DNA of 64,000 bases from Seminavis robusta. Its lineage: Eukaryota; Bacillariophyta; Bacillariophyceae; Naviculales; Naviculaceae. Location: NCBI GenBank assembly GCA_903772945.1, contig CAICTM010000013.1, positions 1 to 64,000 on the forward strand, written 5' to 3'. The notes under the pieces were generated by a model, which worked only from the letters and a program-made list of their open reading frames with translations, searched no databases and had not been told where the DNA came from. Both the position numbers and the translations under genes were made by a program. Each line of letters begins with the position of its first letter. Position 1 is the stretch's first letter. This document shows, piece by piece, positions 10,036 through 20,235 of this stretch.

Positions 10036-11970
10036 TCAGGGAAGGTGAGCAGAGGCATACAATACCATTTCGTCAATGCTCAGTTCCACAACACCCCCTA
10101 TCAACCCTATTCTTTTGTAAGTACCCGCGAGCTCCTCTTTGGTCAAACCGTTTCCCTCACCATCGTAGCCATCCCCAGTTTGCAACGTCGTCCCCAGCTT
10201 CAGACCATTGATCCCATGCGAGAAGCGCCCTACTTCGTGCAGTCCCATAGTTTCTATTCGAGACTGCAGCTTGGTGGCATAGTCTGCATACGTGACCAGA
10301 AAGTCTGGTGGCAATTTCATGGCAGAGCAGGACCCCTCGATGGAGTCTTGGCAAGAGGTTGGGTCTGACACCATCACAGGGTAAGCTTGATCCACAAACC
10401 CTACTGGATCTTTGGCAAACTGCTCGCTCTCGCAGAGGATTTTGGGGTCGGAACGGCAGGATGGGGAGCAGTCCAACGACCAAGTTGAGAACCGCACTGG
10501 ACCAGGGCCATGCAGATAGCTGTGCAGAGGAGTGGAGTGACAAGCCCCCGTCAAATAGTGGACAGAGAACGTGTGCCGTGAATGGCTTTCGCTTTGTTGC
10601 ATCGTAGAGTACTCTTGTGCCATGGCTGCAATCTTGTGATTCACACTGATTGGTGCATTCTGATGGAACAGCCCCAGATAAAGGAGGGCAATGAGATTGG
10701 GTAGAAAGAGCAATGCCAACCAAAACATTACAAGCCCATTCGTGGCACGTGCTTTGGACAACCACAACACCAATGATCGGACATGCGGTCCCGCTTGAAG
10801 GCAAAACAGAGGCAGGATGGGCAACAGGAAGCGAAACTCCTTATGACCGGACAGAGAATGTGCTAGTGCGTAGGTTGCAATGATTATCCATACATTGCGG
10901 CGTGCCATAGTGTTGTTGGGAGGAGGACTTTTTGCGACAACCAACAACCACAAGTCGTTCAAGACAAAGGGCAGCCAAAGTCCTGTAATGGCCGGTATTC
11001 CCGCTGTAATATACCAATGCCAAGGATGGGATCCGTACAAGGCCGAGTTCCCCAGTAGCACATTGAAATGAAAACTCCCCAGGAAGGGAATCGTCCAAAA
11101 GCCGTAAACGCAGTAATCCACCACGCAAGCTATTCCAATGCCCATGGCACCAAAGACAGCACATGTGCCTAGCAGTGTGACAAGCGCAGGTTGCAGTTTT
11201 GAATACCAAGCAGTGGCAGATGATTGTTGCGTGCTTTCCTGTGATTGCTGAATAGCCAGTATCACTCCCATGGGAACCCATGCAGCGATGGAAGAAAACC
11301 TCATGGCCACACTGCATCCTCCCAAGAGGAAGCAAAGACAGTGCCGGATTGTCGAACTCATTGTACAGTACATAGCAGTATTCTTTTTTCCCAAAATTTC
11401 CGGCGCCAAAAGAACCATGCTGATTGTCAGGAGCGTGGTTTCCATAGTATTGCTGTAGGTTCTAACCAGTGTATAGCCATGGAACCACGATGCCATGCTG
11501 CAAAAGAGGCAATAATAAGGTTCCTCACTGACGCTGGTAGTCCAATGTGCCAGAATCCAAACGGCCACATCGGTAGGTGCTGCCGCCATGATGGCCATGA
11601 GCCACTTGGGACCTTGGGATACCCAAAAGTGAGAATCCCACTTCCTTTTTTCCAACCAAAGGTAAAAGAAGTGAAAGGGTAGCACCGATAGATACGATCG
11701 TATTGGTCCTTGGAAAGATCGGTCCAAGAACGAAAGACTTGTCTTATCCATGGGCCGTCGTTTCCATTCCCAGGTGTATCCTTCACAGTCCAAGTTGAGG
11801 GAAGAAGACTTGTGCTGATTATTCGCCCAAAAGACTTGGCAATAGGCAGGTTCCAAGGTTTGCCAGAATTCATCGGGATCAAAGAAGGATTGGACCAGAA
11901 ACGTGTTGAGCAGACGAAAGGTGCATACCCCAAGAAAAACTGCGACTGTGGTCTTTATTTTGGGCCACAT
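10036..11970 (-). CDS. PIGB: GPI mannosyltransferase 3 (PIG-B/GPI10-like, GT22)
   Basis: PIG-B adds the third mannose to the GPI-anchor precursor in the ER lumen, using dolichol-phosphate-mannose. The 644-residue, polytopic protein has the GT22 luminal signature F-D-P-D-E near residue 30 (catalytic acidic pair Asp33/Glu34), Y-T-W-E-W close to 66-70, R-T-Y-S-N-T-M-E-T near 170, the family motif G-S-H-P-W-H-W-Y near 313, and H-K-E-F-R-F near 376-381. The H-P-W-H-W-Y segment favours PIG-B over the related ALG9, ALG12 and PIG-Z enzymes. Start: the first ATG in frame is at 11970, opening straight into a membrane segment; an upstream TTG was not used. The C-terminal 150 residues are soluble and cysteine-containing. 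Convergent with the eS17 gene. Confidence 0.88.
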   Translation of the reverse strand: MWPKIKTTVAVFLGVCTFRLLNTFLVQSFFDPDEFWQTLEPAYCQVFWANNQHKSSSLNLDCEGYTWEWKRRPMDKTSLSFLDRSFQGPIRSYLSVLPFHFFYLWLEKRKWDSHFWVSQGPKWLMAIMAAAPTDVAVWILAHWTTSVSEEPYYCLFCSMASWFHGYTLVRTYSNTMETTLLTISMVLLAPEILGKKNTAMYCTMSSTIRHCLCFLLGGCSVAMRFSSIAAWVPMGVILAIQQSQESTQQSSATAWYSKLQPALVTLLGTCAVFGAMGIGIACVVDYCVYGFWTIPFLGSFHFNVLLGNSALYGSHPWHWYITAGIPAITGLWLPFVLNDLWLLVVAKSPPPNNTMARRNVWIIIATYALAHSLSGHKEFRFLLPILPLFCLQAGPHVRSLVLWLSKARATNGLVMFWLALLFLPNLIALLYLGLFHQNAPISVNHKIAAMAQEYSTMQQSESHSRHTFSVHYLTGACHSTPLHSYLHGPGPVRFSTWSLDCSPSCRSDPKILCESEQFAKDPVGFVDQAYPVMVSDPTSCQDSIEGSCSAMKLPPDFLVTYADYATKLQSRIETMGLHEVGRFSHGINGLKLGTTLQTGDGYDGEGNGLTKEELAGTYKRIGLIGGVVELSIDEMVLYASAHLP

Positions 11971-12491
11971 GATAGAATTCAATAAGAGGTTATAAGAGCA
12001 TTACATCGATCACTCCTGTTGCTCTGCCGGTATTACCGGTATGGGGAAGGCGTCAAAAGAAGACCGAAGGACGATCGAAGATGTGGAGGTGGGTTGATGG
12101 TGCGGTTTTACTTTTCTCTTTCGGGCTTCGCATGTCTCTGGCCGCTCTGCAATTTTATTCGACGAAAGCACGCATCACAAATTCTTCTAATCGGAATGGA
12201 GCTCCTGCCTACTAGCTAGTAAGGCAGAGCTATGCATGCATCTCAAATATAGCTTGCTTCGTCTGGTCAATGTTCTATATTTACTGTATGTATACACATT
12301 ATAGTTACTAGTGTCTACCGTATAATTTCTGTCATAAAATACATGTGTACAAGGGCTTGAGCTGGCCCAATAGCAAGGAACTCATTCCATCATGTTGGAG
12401 TTCCTGTGCAATTGCGTGAAACAGCAGCCCGAGTGAAACCTAAGAGTACAGGTGAGGAGAATCCTTCTCCGTCTTGGCAGCCATTCCTGTT
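11971..12491. other. Intergenic region
   Basis: Upstream DNA of the PIG-B-like gene and 3' DNA of the TLC-domain gene. It contains the ACCGGTA-type palindrome near 12030 and CTAGCTAG near 12212. No open frame is convincing. Confidence 0.5.
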
Positions 12492-13403
12492 TTAGTTGGT
12501 CTTCTTGGTGGCGGTGGCACGGGAGTGATCCAAGATCTTGCCTTTGATTTGGAACCGATCCAGGGCAAACTTGGAGAGTCCGTTGACAATCAACCACCCC
12601 CAGTAGAGTTGCAAGAACAGCAAAAAGACGGCTCCCAACCAGGAGATGCTCATGTACAGCTTGTACGCCACTCCTTCCTCGGCCCAGTAGGTGACCGCCA
12701 GAGCATACTGCAAGTACTCCAAATGCTGTGGCACAAACATGCCAATGCGGATTGTCAGGAACGCCAGACTAAAGACGAGTCTCGAGGCAAGATAGAGTTG
12801 TGGATGGGCCATTCTCCACTGAGCATTGTTTTTGAACGAGTTCATGATTGCCAACGGCACCGACGACAGTTCCGTCATGCCAAGTGCCATGGGTGCATAG
12901 TAGCGGAATCCATTGGTCAAAAAGACAGACTTGGAGGATGCTAAAATGACGGCACAGTGATGTACCAGCATTTCCTTACTCTCCCGGACAAACAGAATTC
13001 CCATGACAATGCTCCAGATTTGAAATCCAATTTGGATCGAGCCCAGCAAGTACAAACGATCCTCCACGTGCCCTTGAATCTTGTCTTGTGGTGGAATAGT
13101 GTCGTTGTTGTCGTCGTTGTTGTGTGGAAGAACCAAGTACTGAAAGTACAACCCCAAGCATCCCAGTGCCAAGTTCGTCACGCAGTTGGTGATTTGATAG
13201 GCCAAGCGTCGTCGCTGCTGTGTGACATCATTGCCTTTAGCCACCAGCTTTTTGGCCATGGGAAAGGCTGCTAGATAGACACCCGTAACAGCCACAATCG
13301 TCACGGCAATCGATGGCAGCGCAGTCTGCAGGGCATGTTCCGCTGACAGATACACCGGTGCTTCCAAGAGGCGTTGGACCGTCGAAACATCTAGATCTGT
13401 CAT
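12492..13403 (-). CDS. TLC-domain (TRAM/LAG1/CLN8-like) membrane protein
   Basis: A 303-residue protein with about seven hydrophobic segments from residue 25 onward. The central part, with an H-H-C pair after a conserved K-E-M-L-V segment (about residue 145) and the following N-G-F-R-Y-Y and M-N-S-F-K-N-N loops, resembles the TLC fold shared by ceramide synthases, TRAM and TMEM56-like proteins. The strict catalytic HH of ceramide synthases is suggested but not proven, so the substrate is unknown; membrane-lipid metabolism or sensing in ER or Golgi is the usual family role. The start is placed at the ATG at 13403, giving M-T-D-L-D. The longer frame upstream is basic and CT-rich in DNA and looks like 5' leader. 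A short K-K-T-N tail might be an ER signal. Confidence 0.72.
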   Translation of the reverse strand: MTDLDVSTVQRLLEAPVYLSAEHALQTALPSIAVTIVAVTGVYLAAFPMAKKLVAKGNDVTQQRRRLAYQITNCVTNLALGCLGLYFQYLVLPHNNDDNNDTIPPQDKIQGHVEDRLYLLGSIQIGFQIWSIVMGILFVRESKEMLVHHCAVILASSKSVFLTNGFRYYAPMALGMTELSSVPLAIMNSFKNNAQWRMAHPQLYLASRLVFSLAFLTIRIGMFVPQHLEYLQYALAVTYWAEEGVAYKLYMSISWLGAVFLLFLQLYWGWLIVNGLSKFALDRFQIKGKILDHSRATATKKTN

Positions 13404-14606
13404 TGTTCTTGCTTCTTTGTGTTTTTTATGTTGGATAAACTTTGTCTTTCGATTGTATTGTGTGACCTCTTCTTCTTTCTCTTTCTTCCGCAACAAGCAA
13501 CAGAATGGCAAGATCACAATGTTACAGCGACAAAGCACAACAAAGCTGAGACACCTTGATGTTGACGCTGGTTATCCAAAGAACTTTCGAAGAGAAAAGA
13601 GAGATGAGACAGCATGCCGCAAAACGAGGGAGACTTGGTTTGCGCATGCGGAACACTGTTTCCCGCATTGTCATCATTTGGCGGGATTCAATTAGACCCC
13701 TGCAGAGCTGCCAGGATGCTCTACATCGTATGCATTGCATCCTCCCATCCAGACCCTTCCTCTGTCCTCAACTCGGACCAGGTCAGGGTAGGATCTAGCG
13801 GTACGTGTACCAGTCCAGGTTCCTTTGTTTATCTTTCTTTCTTAACTGCCAGGTACCTCTGCAACCAAAACATGGTTGAATGATTCAATCAAGTCACCTC
13901 CTAACCAATGAGAACATCACTCTCTCCTTGGCTCTGAACCTCTGCTTTATTCAACTTGTAACTGTGCGCCTCAGGCTTGATACCAGCTTCTTCTACTCCT
14001 GCGCGGCCAAGGCAACACCGTTGAATCTTCAATCGCACCAGAACATGTAGCTTTTGGAAATTTACAAGCCATACCAGTACGCATTGGAGACCAATGGAGA
14101 CTCTCAATCTGGCACCCCACCAGCCAGATAGATTGTGTCTGGAGCAGACAATGTCACAGAATGCAAATCTACTCTTGGCTCTGGCGGGCGAAAAGCCTGG
14201 AAGTGTTCTCCGACACCCTAACAATCTGCGAAGCCAATAATCCCACCGTTTGGCCTCTTTCGGTCAGGATCAAGAAGTTCTGGTACCGTGCTATCTCCCC
14301 ACCAAGTTCTGTTCGGCTACTGATAATGGCACGCTGATTCAAGATTACCTGCTGTACTCCTCTCTTCGTCCTTTGAACAGGTATCGGTACCAACAACTGC
14401 ACCATAGGAACTGATTTCCAGCATGTTCCTGTGAGTGTGGCGCAAGACTGGTCGTTTATGCTGGGACTGAAGCAAGAAAGGCTCCTTGACATTCCGCGGG
14501 ACCCCGCAAAGATCGTCGCCTTTTTGGATCTTTTTTCACCTCTCATTTTTTATTCTTCGAGCCTTCTGACACTCTTCCTCTCCTTTCGTCTTCTACAACC
14601 GACCGC
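13404..14606. other. Divergent promoter region
   Basis: About 1.2 kb between two divergently transcribed genes. It contains the palindrome TTGAAT-G-ATTCAA around 13876-13888, and pyrimidine-rich tracts at 13460-13490 and 14530-14600 that are typical of 5' leaders in this window. Short open frames here overlap on both strands and show no domain. Confidence 0.45.
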
Positions 14607-15365
14607 ATGATTGTTCCTCTCCCTGTCCTTTTGGTGGGCATTACAGCAGTACACGTATTCTTGGCAAGACATTTTCTAATCAACCCACGAAACGCTGGAT
14701 CCATCGATACAATTAATATGAGTGCCGAGCAAGATGCCGTGACGAAAGAATGGGATGCCTTTGCGGGCGAATGGGATGACATGGCCGCCGGTTACCGAGA
14801 TGCCTTTGTCGAGCTGTTGTGGCAAGAAACGGGATACGACACTCCCGACAAGCAAAAAGATTTGGTGGTATTGGATTTTGGGTGCGCCACGGGATTGTTG
14901 ACGGAAGCCATCCACGACAAGGTGCAAAAAGTAGTAGCCATTGATGTTGCTCCAAGTATGGTAAAAGTCTTGCAAGAAAAAATCAAAGCCGCTGAATGGA
15001 CCAATGTCGATGCCTACTGTGCCGTGGCGGCCAATTTGGATGCCACCCCGCAAGTCAAGACGGCACTGGAAGCCCTCGAGGGAAAGGTTGATGTCATTGC
15101 GGCATCGTCCGTACTCAGTTTTGTTCCGGCCGGTGATTTGGAGGCCACAATGAAAGTATTAGCTGGATTGCTCAAACCAGGAACGGGACTCTTGATGCAT
15201 ACCGATTGGATACAAGGCGAACAGCATCCCGAAGGATTTACAGAAGCAAAAGCAGAAGGAATGTACAAAGCGGGAGGATTGCAAGTCAAAACTATGAAAA
15301 CTCCCATGATGAAGATGGCAGGACACGAATTCTCCGTTTTTCTCGGTGTCGCGACAAAAAGTTAA
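14607..15365 (+). CDS. Class I SAM-dependent methyltransferase
   Basis: A 252-residue protein with a hydrophobic N terminus (1-20) that could act as a signal anchor, then a Rossmann methyltransferase core. Motif I reads V-V-L-D-F-G-C-A-T-G (about 87-96) and binds S-adenosylmethionine; an acidic residue closes strand 2 (V-V-A-I-D-V-A near 110); a motif IV-like V-D-V-I-A-A-S-S-V-L-S-F follows near 158; and L-L-K-P-G-T-G-L-L-M-H-T-D is the usual post-motif strand. The pattern is that of small-molecule methyltransferases (UbiE/Methyltransf_11-like). Substrate cannot be told. A second Met at residue 38 (14718) sits directly before the catalytic domain and would give a soluble 215-residue form. Confidence 0.8.
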   Translation: MIVPLPVLLVGITAVHVFLARHFLINPRNAGSIDTINMSAEQDAVTKEWDAFAGEWDDMAAGYRDAFVELLWQETGYDTPDKQKDLVVLDFGCATGLLTEAIHDKVQKVVAIDVAPSMVKVLQEKIKAAEWTNVDAYCAVAANLDATPQVKTALEALEGKVDVIAASSVLSFVPAGDLEATMKVLAGLLKPGTGLLMHTDWIQGEQHPEGFTEAKAEGMYKAGGLQVKTMKTPMMKMAGHEFSVFLGVATKS

Positions 15366-15759
15366 TCGTTTAATTCTGTACTGTAGTTACGGATGTCATG
15401 TGCATGTCTAAAATGCAGTCTACTGCTGGATCGAAACACAAAGTCGCAAAATCAAATCAGTTTTATCAGCCAACAATCAACCAATAGCAACCCTACAGTG
15501 CTTGCTCGCCTAATGGAACATGGTTGTGCCAAGATCGTTGTGAATCATGTTTCGTTTTGGTTTCATGGACTTGTCATGCTGTATGGCATACTCAAAGGCA
15601 GAGCAAAAAACAAAAACAAAACAAAATTCTATTTACTTCCCGATAACCTTGCCTGCATGGATTTCAAGCGTAAAGGAGACTCAATTGTAAGGCTGAAAAC
15701 GGAGCCACGGTGTGCTGCGTCTGAATCCGCATTGCTCCTCTTTCTCTATCCGTTGGTGC
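15366..15759. other. Convergent intergenic region
   Basis: Shared 3' region of the methyltransferase and exostosin-like genes. It contains an A-rich stretch (AAAAAACAAAAACAAAAC near 15605). No gene seen. Confidence 0.45.
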
Positions 15760-17421
15760 TCAGGCTGTCTCCAGCTCCATTGCCCCATCGTGCTTTTCTG
15801 GTGCTAACCTCTTTTCCTCCTCTTCTTGTTCCTTTTTCCTTTTCAATCTCGCAAGGCGTTCGGGTGTAGCTTGTTGTATCAATGGCTCTCTGTAAAGAGT
15901 GTACTGCCATGCCGTGTAGTATTCGTTGCCCTGATCGTCATGGACAATCTCGTTTACACGTCCTGAGTCACTTAAAATCTGTCGTCTCCAATGCTCCAAG
16001 AAGAGTCTTTCCCAGCCCTTTTCAAAGGTATTGTTCAGGAACTGCTCACTGTGGACATAGTCGTGCATTAGCTCGACGAGTTCGCCTTGGGTATAGTTCC
16101 ATTGCGGATCCAGCTGCAGCACCGGCAAGTCCTGGAATAAGGCATCGAACTCTCGCTGTCGTTCCACAATGGGTATCACACCATTGAGGAGCAGCTCGTA
16201 GTGCCGGTAACAGTCATTCCCGTTTCCTCGAGGTGACAAACCAAACGGGTATTGCGAGGCGGCGGTATAGGTTTCCCTAAGAGTCGCTTTGGTTTGTTGA
16301 TTGCACGAGATCTTGTCCAATGGCGTCATAGTCCGATTGTTGCATGCCATCTCCCACGGGCCTTGCCGATGCAAAGCATTATTGTGCACGTTAAAGTTGG
16401 CAAATAGCAAAGGCGTGGTATCCCGCGCAGATTGCCACAGCTTTGGGTCGGTCCAACGGGACTTGTCTCCGCCAAACGGGTTGGAATAGTTTCGAGCTCG
16501 CATGAGAATATCCATAGTGGGTTGTTGGGGCAAAACACTGCCAGCCAGACCCAAGTTCATCATTCGAAAGAGTGAGTGGTTCGCGTTGTTATCGTAGTTT
16601 GGGTTGATGCCGTACCATGCCAGCAAGAGGGGGTCTGTATCCAGACGATCCTTGAAATATCGAATGGGAGATCCGCCATCGGTTTTGCTCGTGATGAGAA
16701 CGTATGGAACTGTGATCTTGGGGCGATGAACTTTGAAGAACCTAGCGATCGGTCCCCGGTAACTGTCCGCGTGGATAACCACTCCCGGTCTCAAGCAGGG
16801 AATGATCTCGTCGGTCAATTCGGATGCAAAGAATTGCTGGTGTGGAGATGGGGCCGTGCCGAAGAGGAGCAAATCTGCAAGGTCTTGGCCATCCACAGAG
16901 TTTTTGATGCGGTGTTTGTCCTGATTCAATGAAATTGCCACCGCTTGGGCACAACAAGTTACATTGCAATGCTTTTGATAGCGGAACCACGTGGCTCTTG
17001 TAATGACTGTGGATTCTTGAAAGGCCGTTTTCATAACGGGTTGTCGGGGATTCTTCCGTGGTAAGCGAACATCTGCAAATCGAACATGCCTCAATGGTTG
17101 CGTGTCGCTGTGAGCATATCGCCGTACCATGTCATTGCCTCGATTAAATAGGAGGCCCTTTTGGAGATGTGCCTCCAATGGACTCAGCTCATTTTGCACT
17201 GGTTGCTGCTTCCCTGTCATTCTTCTTTTTTGGTTTGCAAGAATGGGTTTGGCAACCTGCCTTGATTCTGGCAGATTGACAAGACCATTTGCTGCGGTTT
17301 CCAAAGTGCATCTAGGCTCACTGCTGATCATAACATAAAACAGTGTTACCGACAGGAGGATTGCAAATTGTAGAGTCTGAAGCACACAAGGCTGCCCTCC
17401 TTTTGATCGATTTGCGGTCAT
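15760..17421 (-). CDS. Exostosin-like (GT47-type) type II membrane glycosyltransferase
   Basis: A 553-residue protein with a short cytosolic tail and one membrane anchor (about 13-33), followed by a basic stem and a large luminal domain, the layout of Golgi glycosyltransferases. Near the C terminus (392-419) it has F-G-L-S-P-R-G-N-G-N-D-C-Y-R-H-Y-E and then L-L-N-G-V-I-P-I-V, which closely resembles the nucleotide-sugar-binding segment of exostosin-family enzymes. Several N-x-S/T sites and paired cysteines fit a secretory protein. The donor and acceptor sugars cannot be inferred. A related family is expanded in diatoms and may build cell-wall or mucilage glycans. The start Met directly precedes a basic cluster and the anchor. 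Confidence 0.75.
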   Translation of the reverse strand: MTANRSKGGQPCVLQTLQFAILLSVTLFYVMISSEPRCTLETAANGLVNLPESRQVAKPILANQKRRMTGKQQPVQNELSPLEAHLQKGLLFNRGNDMVRRYAHSDTQPLRHVRFADVRLPRKNPRQPVMKTAFQESTVITRATWFRYQKHCNVTCCAQAVAISLNQDKHRIKNSVDGQDLADLLLFGTAPSPHQQFFASELTDEIIPCLRPGVVIHADSYRGPIARFFKVHRPKITVPYVLITSKTDGGSPIRYFKDRLDTDPLLLAWYGINPNYDNNANHSLFRMMNLGLAGSVLPQQPTMDILMRARNYSNPFGGDKSRWTDPKLWQSARDTTPLLFANFNVHNNALHRQGPWEMACNNRTMTPLDKISCNQQTKATLRETYTAASQYPFGLSPRGNGNDCYRHYELLLNGVIPIVERQREFDALFQDLPVLQLDPQWNYTQGELVELMHDYVHSEQFLNNTFEKGWERLFLEHWRRQILSDSGRVNEIVHDDQGNEYYTAWQYTLYREPLIQQATPERLARLKRKKEQEEEEKRLAPEKHDGAMELETA

Positions 17422-18224
17422 GGTTTTTGCTGCACTTTGTCAATTGACCTATCTATTCCTTTTTTTCTTCTCCAAAGAGCCAGGGTTCAATGGTGGATAA
17501 GTGTCTGATGGAAGAGGTTGGCTATGAATTTAAGAATGGATAGCTGAAGGCTGGATCTTGTAGATTATGTGGAGTTTATGTGGAACTCCTTTGGTTTTGG
17601 GGTGTCCTTGGGCTGTCCCAAAAGAAACAATGGCCATAACACTGCCACCACGCGCGCAAGTATTCTAAAAAGCTGGCTACCGGTATCGTAGGCTGCTCGG
17701 GCCGGGGACCCACCAAGTTCTAGCTAGCTATTAGTAGCGTACATGTACCAATAGCTAGTAACTCAAAATGGTTTCAGACAAGAAGTGCTTGAGGACAGCT
17801 TTGAGGAACACCCATGAGCCAGGGCCCAGGTGTTGCCCATTCAAGTCTGTTCACCGGCCACACTGGCCTCCTGTGAGAAGGTGTGACAGTTAAGCATGAC
17901 AGTGATACATGGAGCTTATATGATTTTCGCTACTCTAGAGAGGCAAAGTGGAAAAAAGCATCAGACCTTCCTTTTCCTTCTTCCGCCTCGATAGCACGAA
18001 AATATGCATCGACGGCAATGGAATTGTTAAACAGATACCATACATAGTCTACCGGTACCATATTGTGATGCATGTGCATTATATAAAGTGTACATCTAGC
18101 TAGTATTGAGTTCATGCAGTAGTATCGTGTCGAGAAATGCAAGTGTTGCCTTCCTGGAAGGTACAGATTCGTGTCATTGATTGTCGTTTGTAATTTGTTC
18201 ATCTTACACATCTCGGAAGCATCA
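17422..18224. other. Intergenic region
   Basis: No supported gene. It contains CTAGCTAG and ACCGGTA short palindromes (17690, 17722, 18050). A 100-codon reverse frame at 17930-18232 overlaps the 3' end of the next gene and has no recognisable features. Confidence 0.45.
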
Positions 18225-19604
18225 TCAGGCATCCAAAAAGTCTGGGCTGGTGGAGAGTAGATAGAAAATGATATTCAAATCATGCCGACTCTTGGTCAGC
18301 AAGTCCAAGAAGTGGTGCCAGTCGGTGTCCACGTAGAGCTGGACCTGACGCAATCCGAGTTGATTGAGTGACAGATAAAAGTCCATCTTGGCCTTGACAT
18401 CGCCTTCGGCTTCGGGGTAGATTCTACGCAACATGTAGTTGGTTTCCAACATGTTCAAGAATGCCAAGAATCCTCGAGCCTTGTTGTCGCCAAAAATCCG
18501 CTGCAGCATGATGGACTGCAATGCCCGGTTGTTTTGCAATGCCTGGGCAAGGACAATAGCTCCGTCATTATCGACGCCAACGGTGTTCATGGCAAATTCT
18601 TGTAGACACGTATTGTGTGCCAACATGTCTGCCACGGCGCGAGCGGCGGGGATGCCCATGACGAGATTGTCACATCCACGCATATTGAATTGCAGCAGAG
18701 TGGTATTGTCTCGCAATGCCTCCGCCACGAGAACGCATCCATCATCGTCGAGACCACTGAAATTGATCATTCCAAAGGTTTCCAGTGTGGAATTGTTGCG
18801 TAACATGTCGGCCACAGCACGGTAACTGGCTACGCCATGATCGGCGTATCCCATTTCTCCCAATTCCAAATGTTCCATGGTATCATTGTACTGTACAATG
18901 TTGGCAATGAGAATCAAATGCTCCTCGTTCATGGTCAATCTCCAGAGACGCAATTCTTGCAATTGAGGCAACTGACAGAGCGATCGCAAGCTTTCGACGG
19001 AAACTTCTCCGCCTCGTTCCAGTTCTAATTCGACTTTTTGAATACTGTGAACACGCGCCAGGGCTTGCACTAAAGTTTCCAGTGAGAGTCCTGCTCCCAT
19101 GACAATGGCATTGGTACACTTGAAGGCTTGCAGTTGCTGTAGACCTTGAATGGCTTGAAGGAATTCTCGTGATTCCACATCATCTCGACCGAGCAATTGC
19201 GCCGTATGCAGTGTAATTCGTTCCAAATTGAGGGCTCGTTGCAACAGAGACGTCAACAAGGGCAGGGGCGCCACAAAGTTGTGCAAATGCAACTTGGTCA
19301 GGGGCAATCCGCCCAAGGCGTCAAACAGTTGATGACACTGATCATAATTGAGCGAACAAATCATTTCTCCTTCTAGCTGCAGCGTTTCAATGGTGTTGTT
19401 GCTGTGGACGGCATCCAAAAAGTCGTCCAAATCATCGCCCAAATCCAACGCGGAATCCAAGTCCAACGTGGTGCCGTCGCGAGCATCATTGCGACGGAGC
19501 GAATCGGCGGGAGAATCACATTTTATATCACCACTGTCTTCGTCCGTAGGAGGAGCATGCAGAATATCAATCGTCTCCGAGTCGGGACTCTGGTGAAGTG
19601 TCAT
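18225..19604 (-). CDS. Leucine-rich-repeat (ribonuclease-inhibitor-like) protein
   Basis: A 459-residue soluble protein without signal or membrane segment. The first 70 residues are acidic and polar. From about 75 to 400 there are RNI-type leucine-rich repeats of roughly 28 residues, each with an L-x-x-L-x-L strand and an A-x-x-L-x-x-N helix (for example D-M-L-R-N-N-S-T-L-E-T-F, A-L-R-D-N-T-T-L-L-Q-F and D-M-L-A-H-N-T-C-L-Q-E-F). The C-terminal 60 residues are helical. Such repeats mediate protein-protein contact, and the partner cannot be inferred. Similar proteins are numerous in diatoms. Start is the first ATG; the 5' leader carries a TTTG tract (about 19612-19634). Confidence 0.75.
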   Translation of the reverse strand: MTLHQSPDSETIDILHAPPTDEDSGDIKCDSPADSLRRNDARDGTTLDLDSALDLGDDLDDFLDAVHSNNTIETLQLEGEMICSLNYDQCHQLFDALGGLPLTKLHLHNFVAPLPLLTSLLQRALNLERITLHTAQLLGRDDVESREFLQAIQGLQQLQAFKCTNAIVMGAGLSLETLVQALARVHSIQKVELELERGGEVSVESLRSLCQLPQLQELRLWRLTMNEEHLILIANIVQYNDTMEHLELGEMGYADHGVASYRAVADMLRNNSTLETFGMINFSGLDDDGCVLVAEALRDNTTLLQFNMRGCDNLVMGIPAARAVADMLAHNTCLQEFAMNTVGVDNDGAIVLAQALQNNRALQSIMLQRIFGDNKARGFLAFLNMLETNYMLRRIYPEAEGDVKAKMDFYLSLNQLGLRQVQLYVDTDWHHFLDLLTKSRHDLNIIFYLLSTSPDFLDA

Positions 19605-20235
19605 TGTTGTTTGTTTGTTTGTTTGTTTGTAGATTGATGGATATCTAGACTGCTACTTTTGAGGTATCTTGTTTCTTTGTTGATACGGTATTAATAGATC
19701 AGGGAAGAAACAGGTAATGCACAAGTGGCTTGAGATCAAAAGTGCATTCCACTCTTCCTCTTGCGGTGCAGCAGGCTAACCAGCCTTCCGTACGATTGCT
19801 TTCCTCTTTTTGTTCGTGGTGATTGCTATCCTAACTATGCCGGTTGCCCAGCTCTTTCACTAATACGATGCTGTTGAGCTGTTGAGGCCACTTTCCATGG
19901 TGACGCTCCTTAGACGATGTTCCGTTTTCGATTTGCCGTTGCTTCGCTTCTTTGGAGGCACTTGGGATTCAACAGAATCTTTCAATCACGAATGAGGGTC
20001 CGGGATTAGCAAGCAAGACGTGTCAACTTCCACTGTGCGGAATGATCAATCGGCCTTGGGCGCAGTCACTACGGTAGGACTGACTATGAAGCAGTTCGGA
20101 CCACAAACTACCGGTAGCTAGCAGGCAACAGGCAAGGCATATGAAAGCAGCACAGTAAGAGAGACCTCGCACGCCTTTAAAAATAAAAATAAAAAGACAA
20201 CTTTTCCAAAAGTAATCTACAAACCACAGTGTCCC
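19605..20235. other. Intergenic region
   Basis: No supported gene in this stretch. It begins with a (TTTG)n run in the 5' leader of the LRR gene and ends in the A-rich 3' region of the next gene (AAATAAAAATAAAAAG near 20180). Confidence 0.45.

Noticed and set aside
10036-17421. A glycosylation gene cluster (PIG-B, TLC, exostosin-like).
   Set aside because: The genes lie on mixed strands with unrelated genes between them, and the steps they catalyse are not consecutive.
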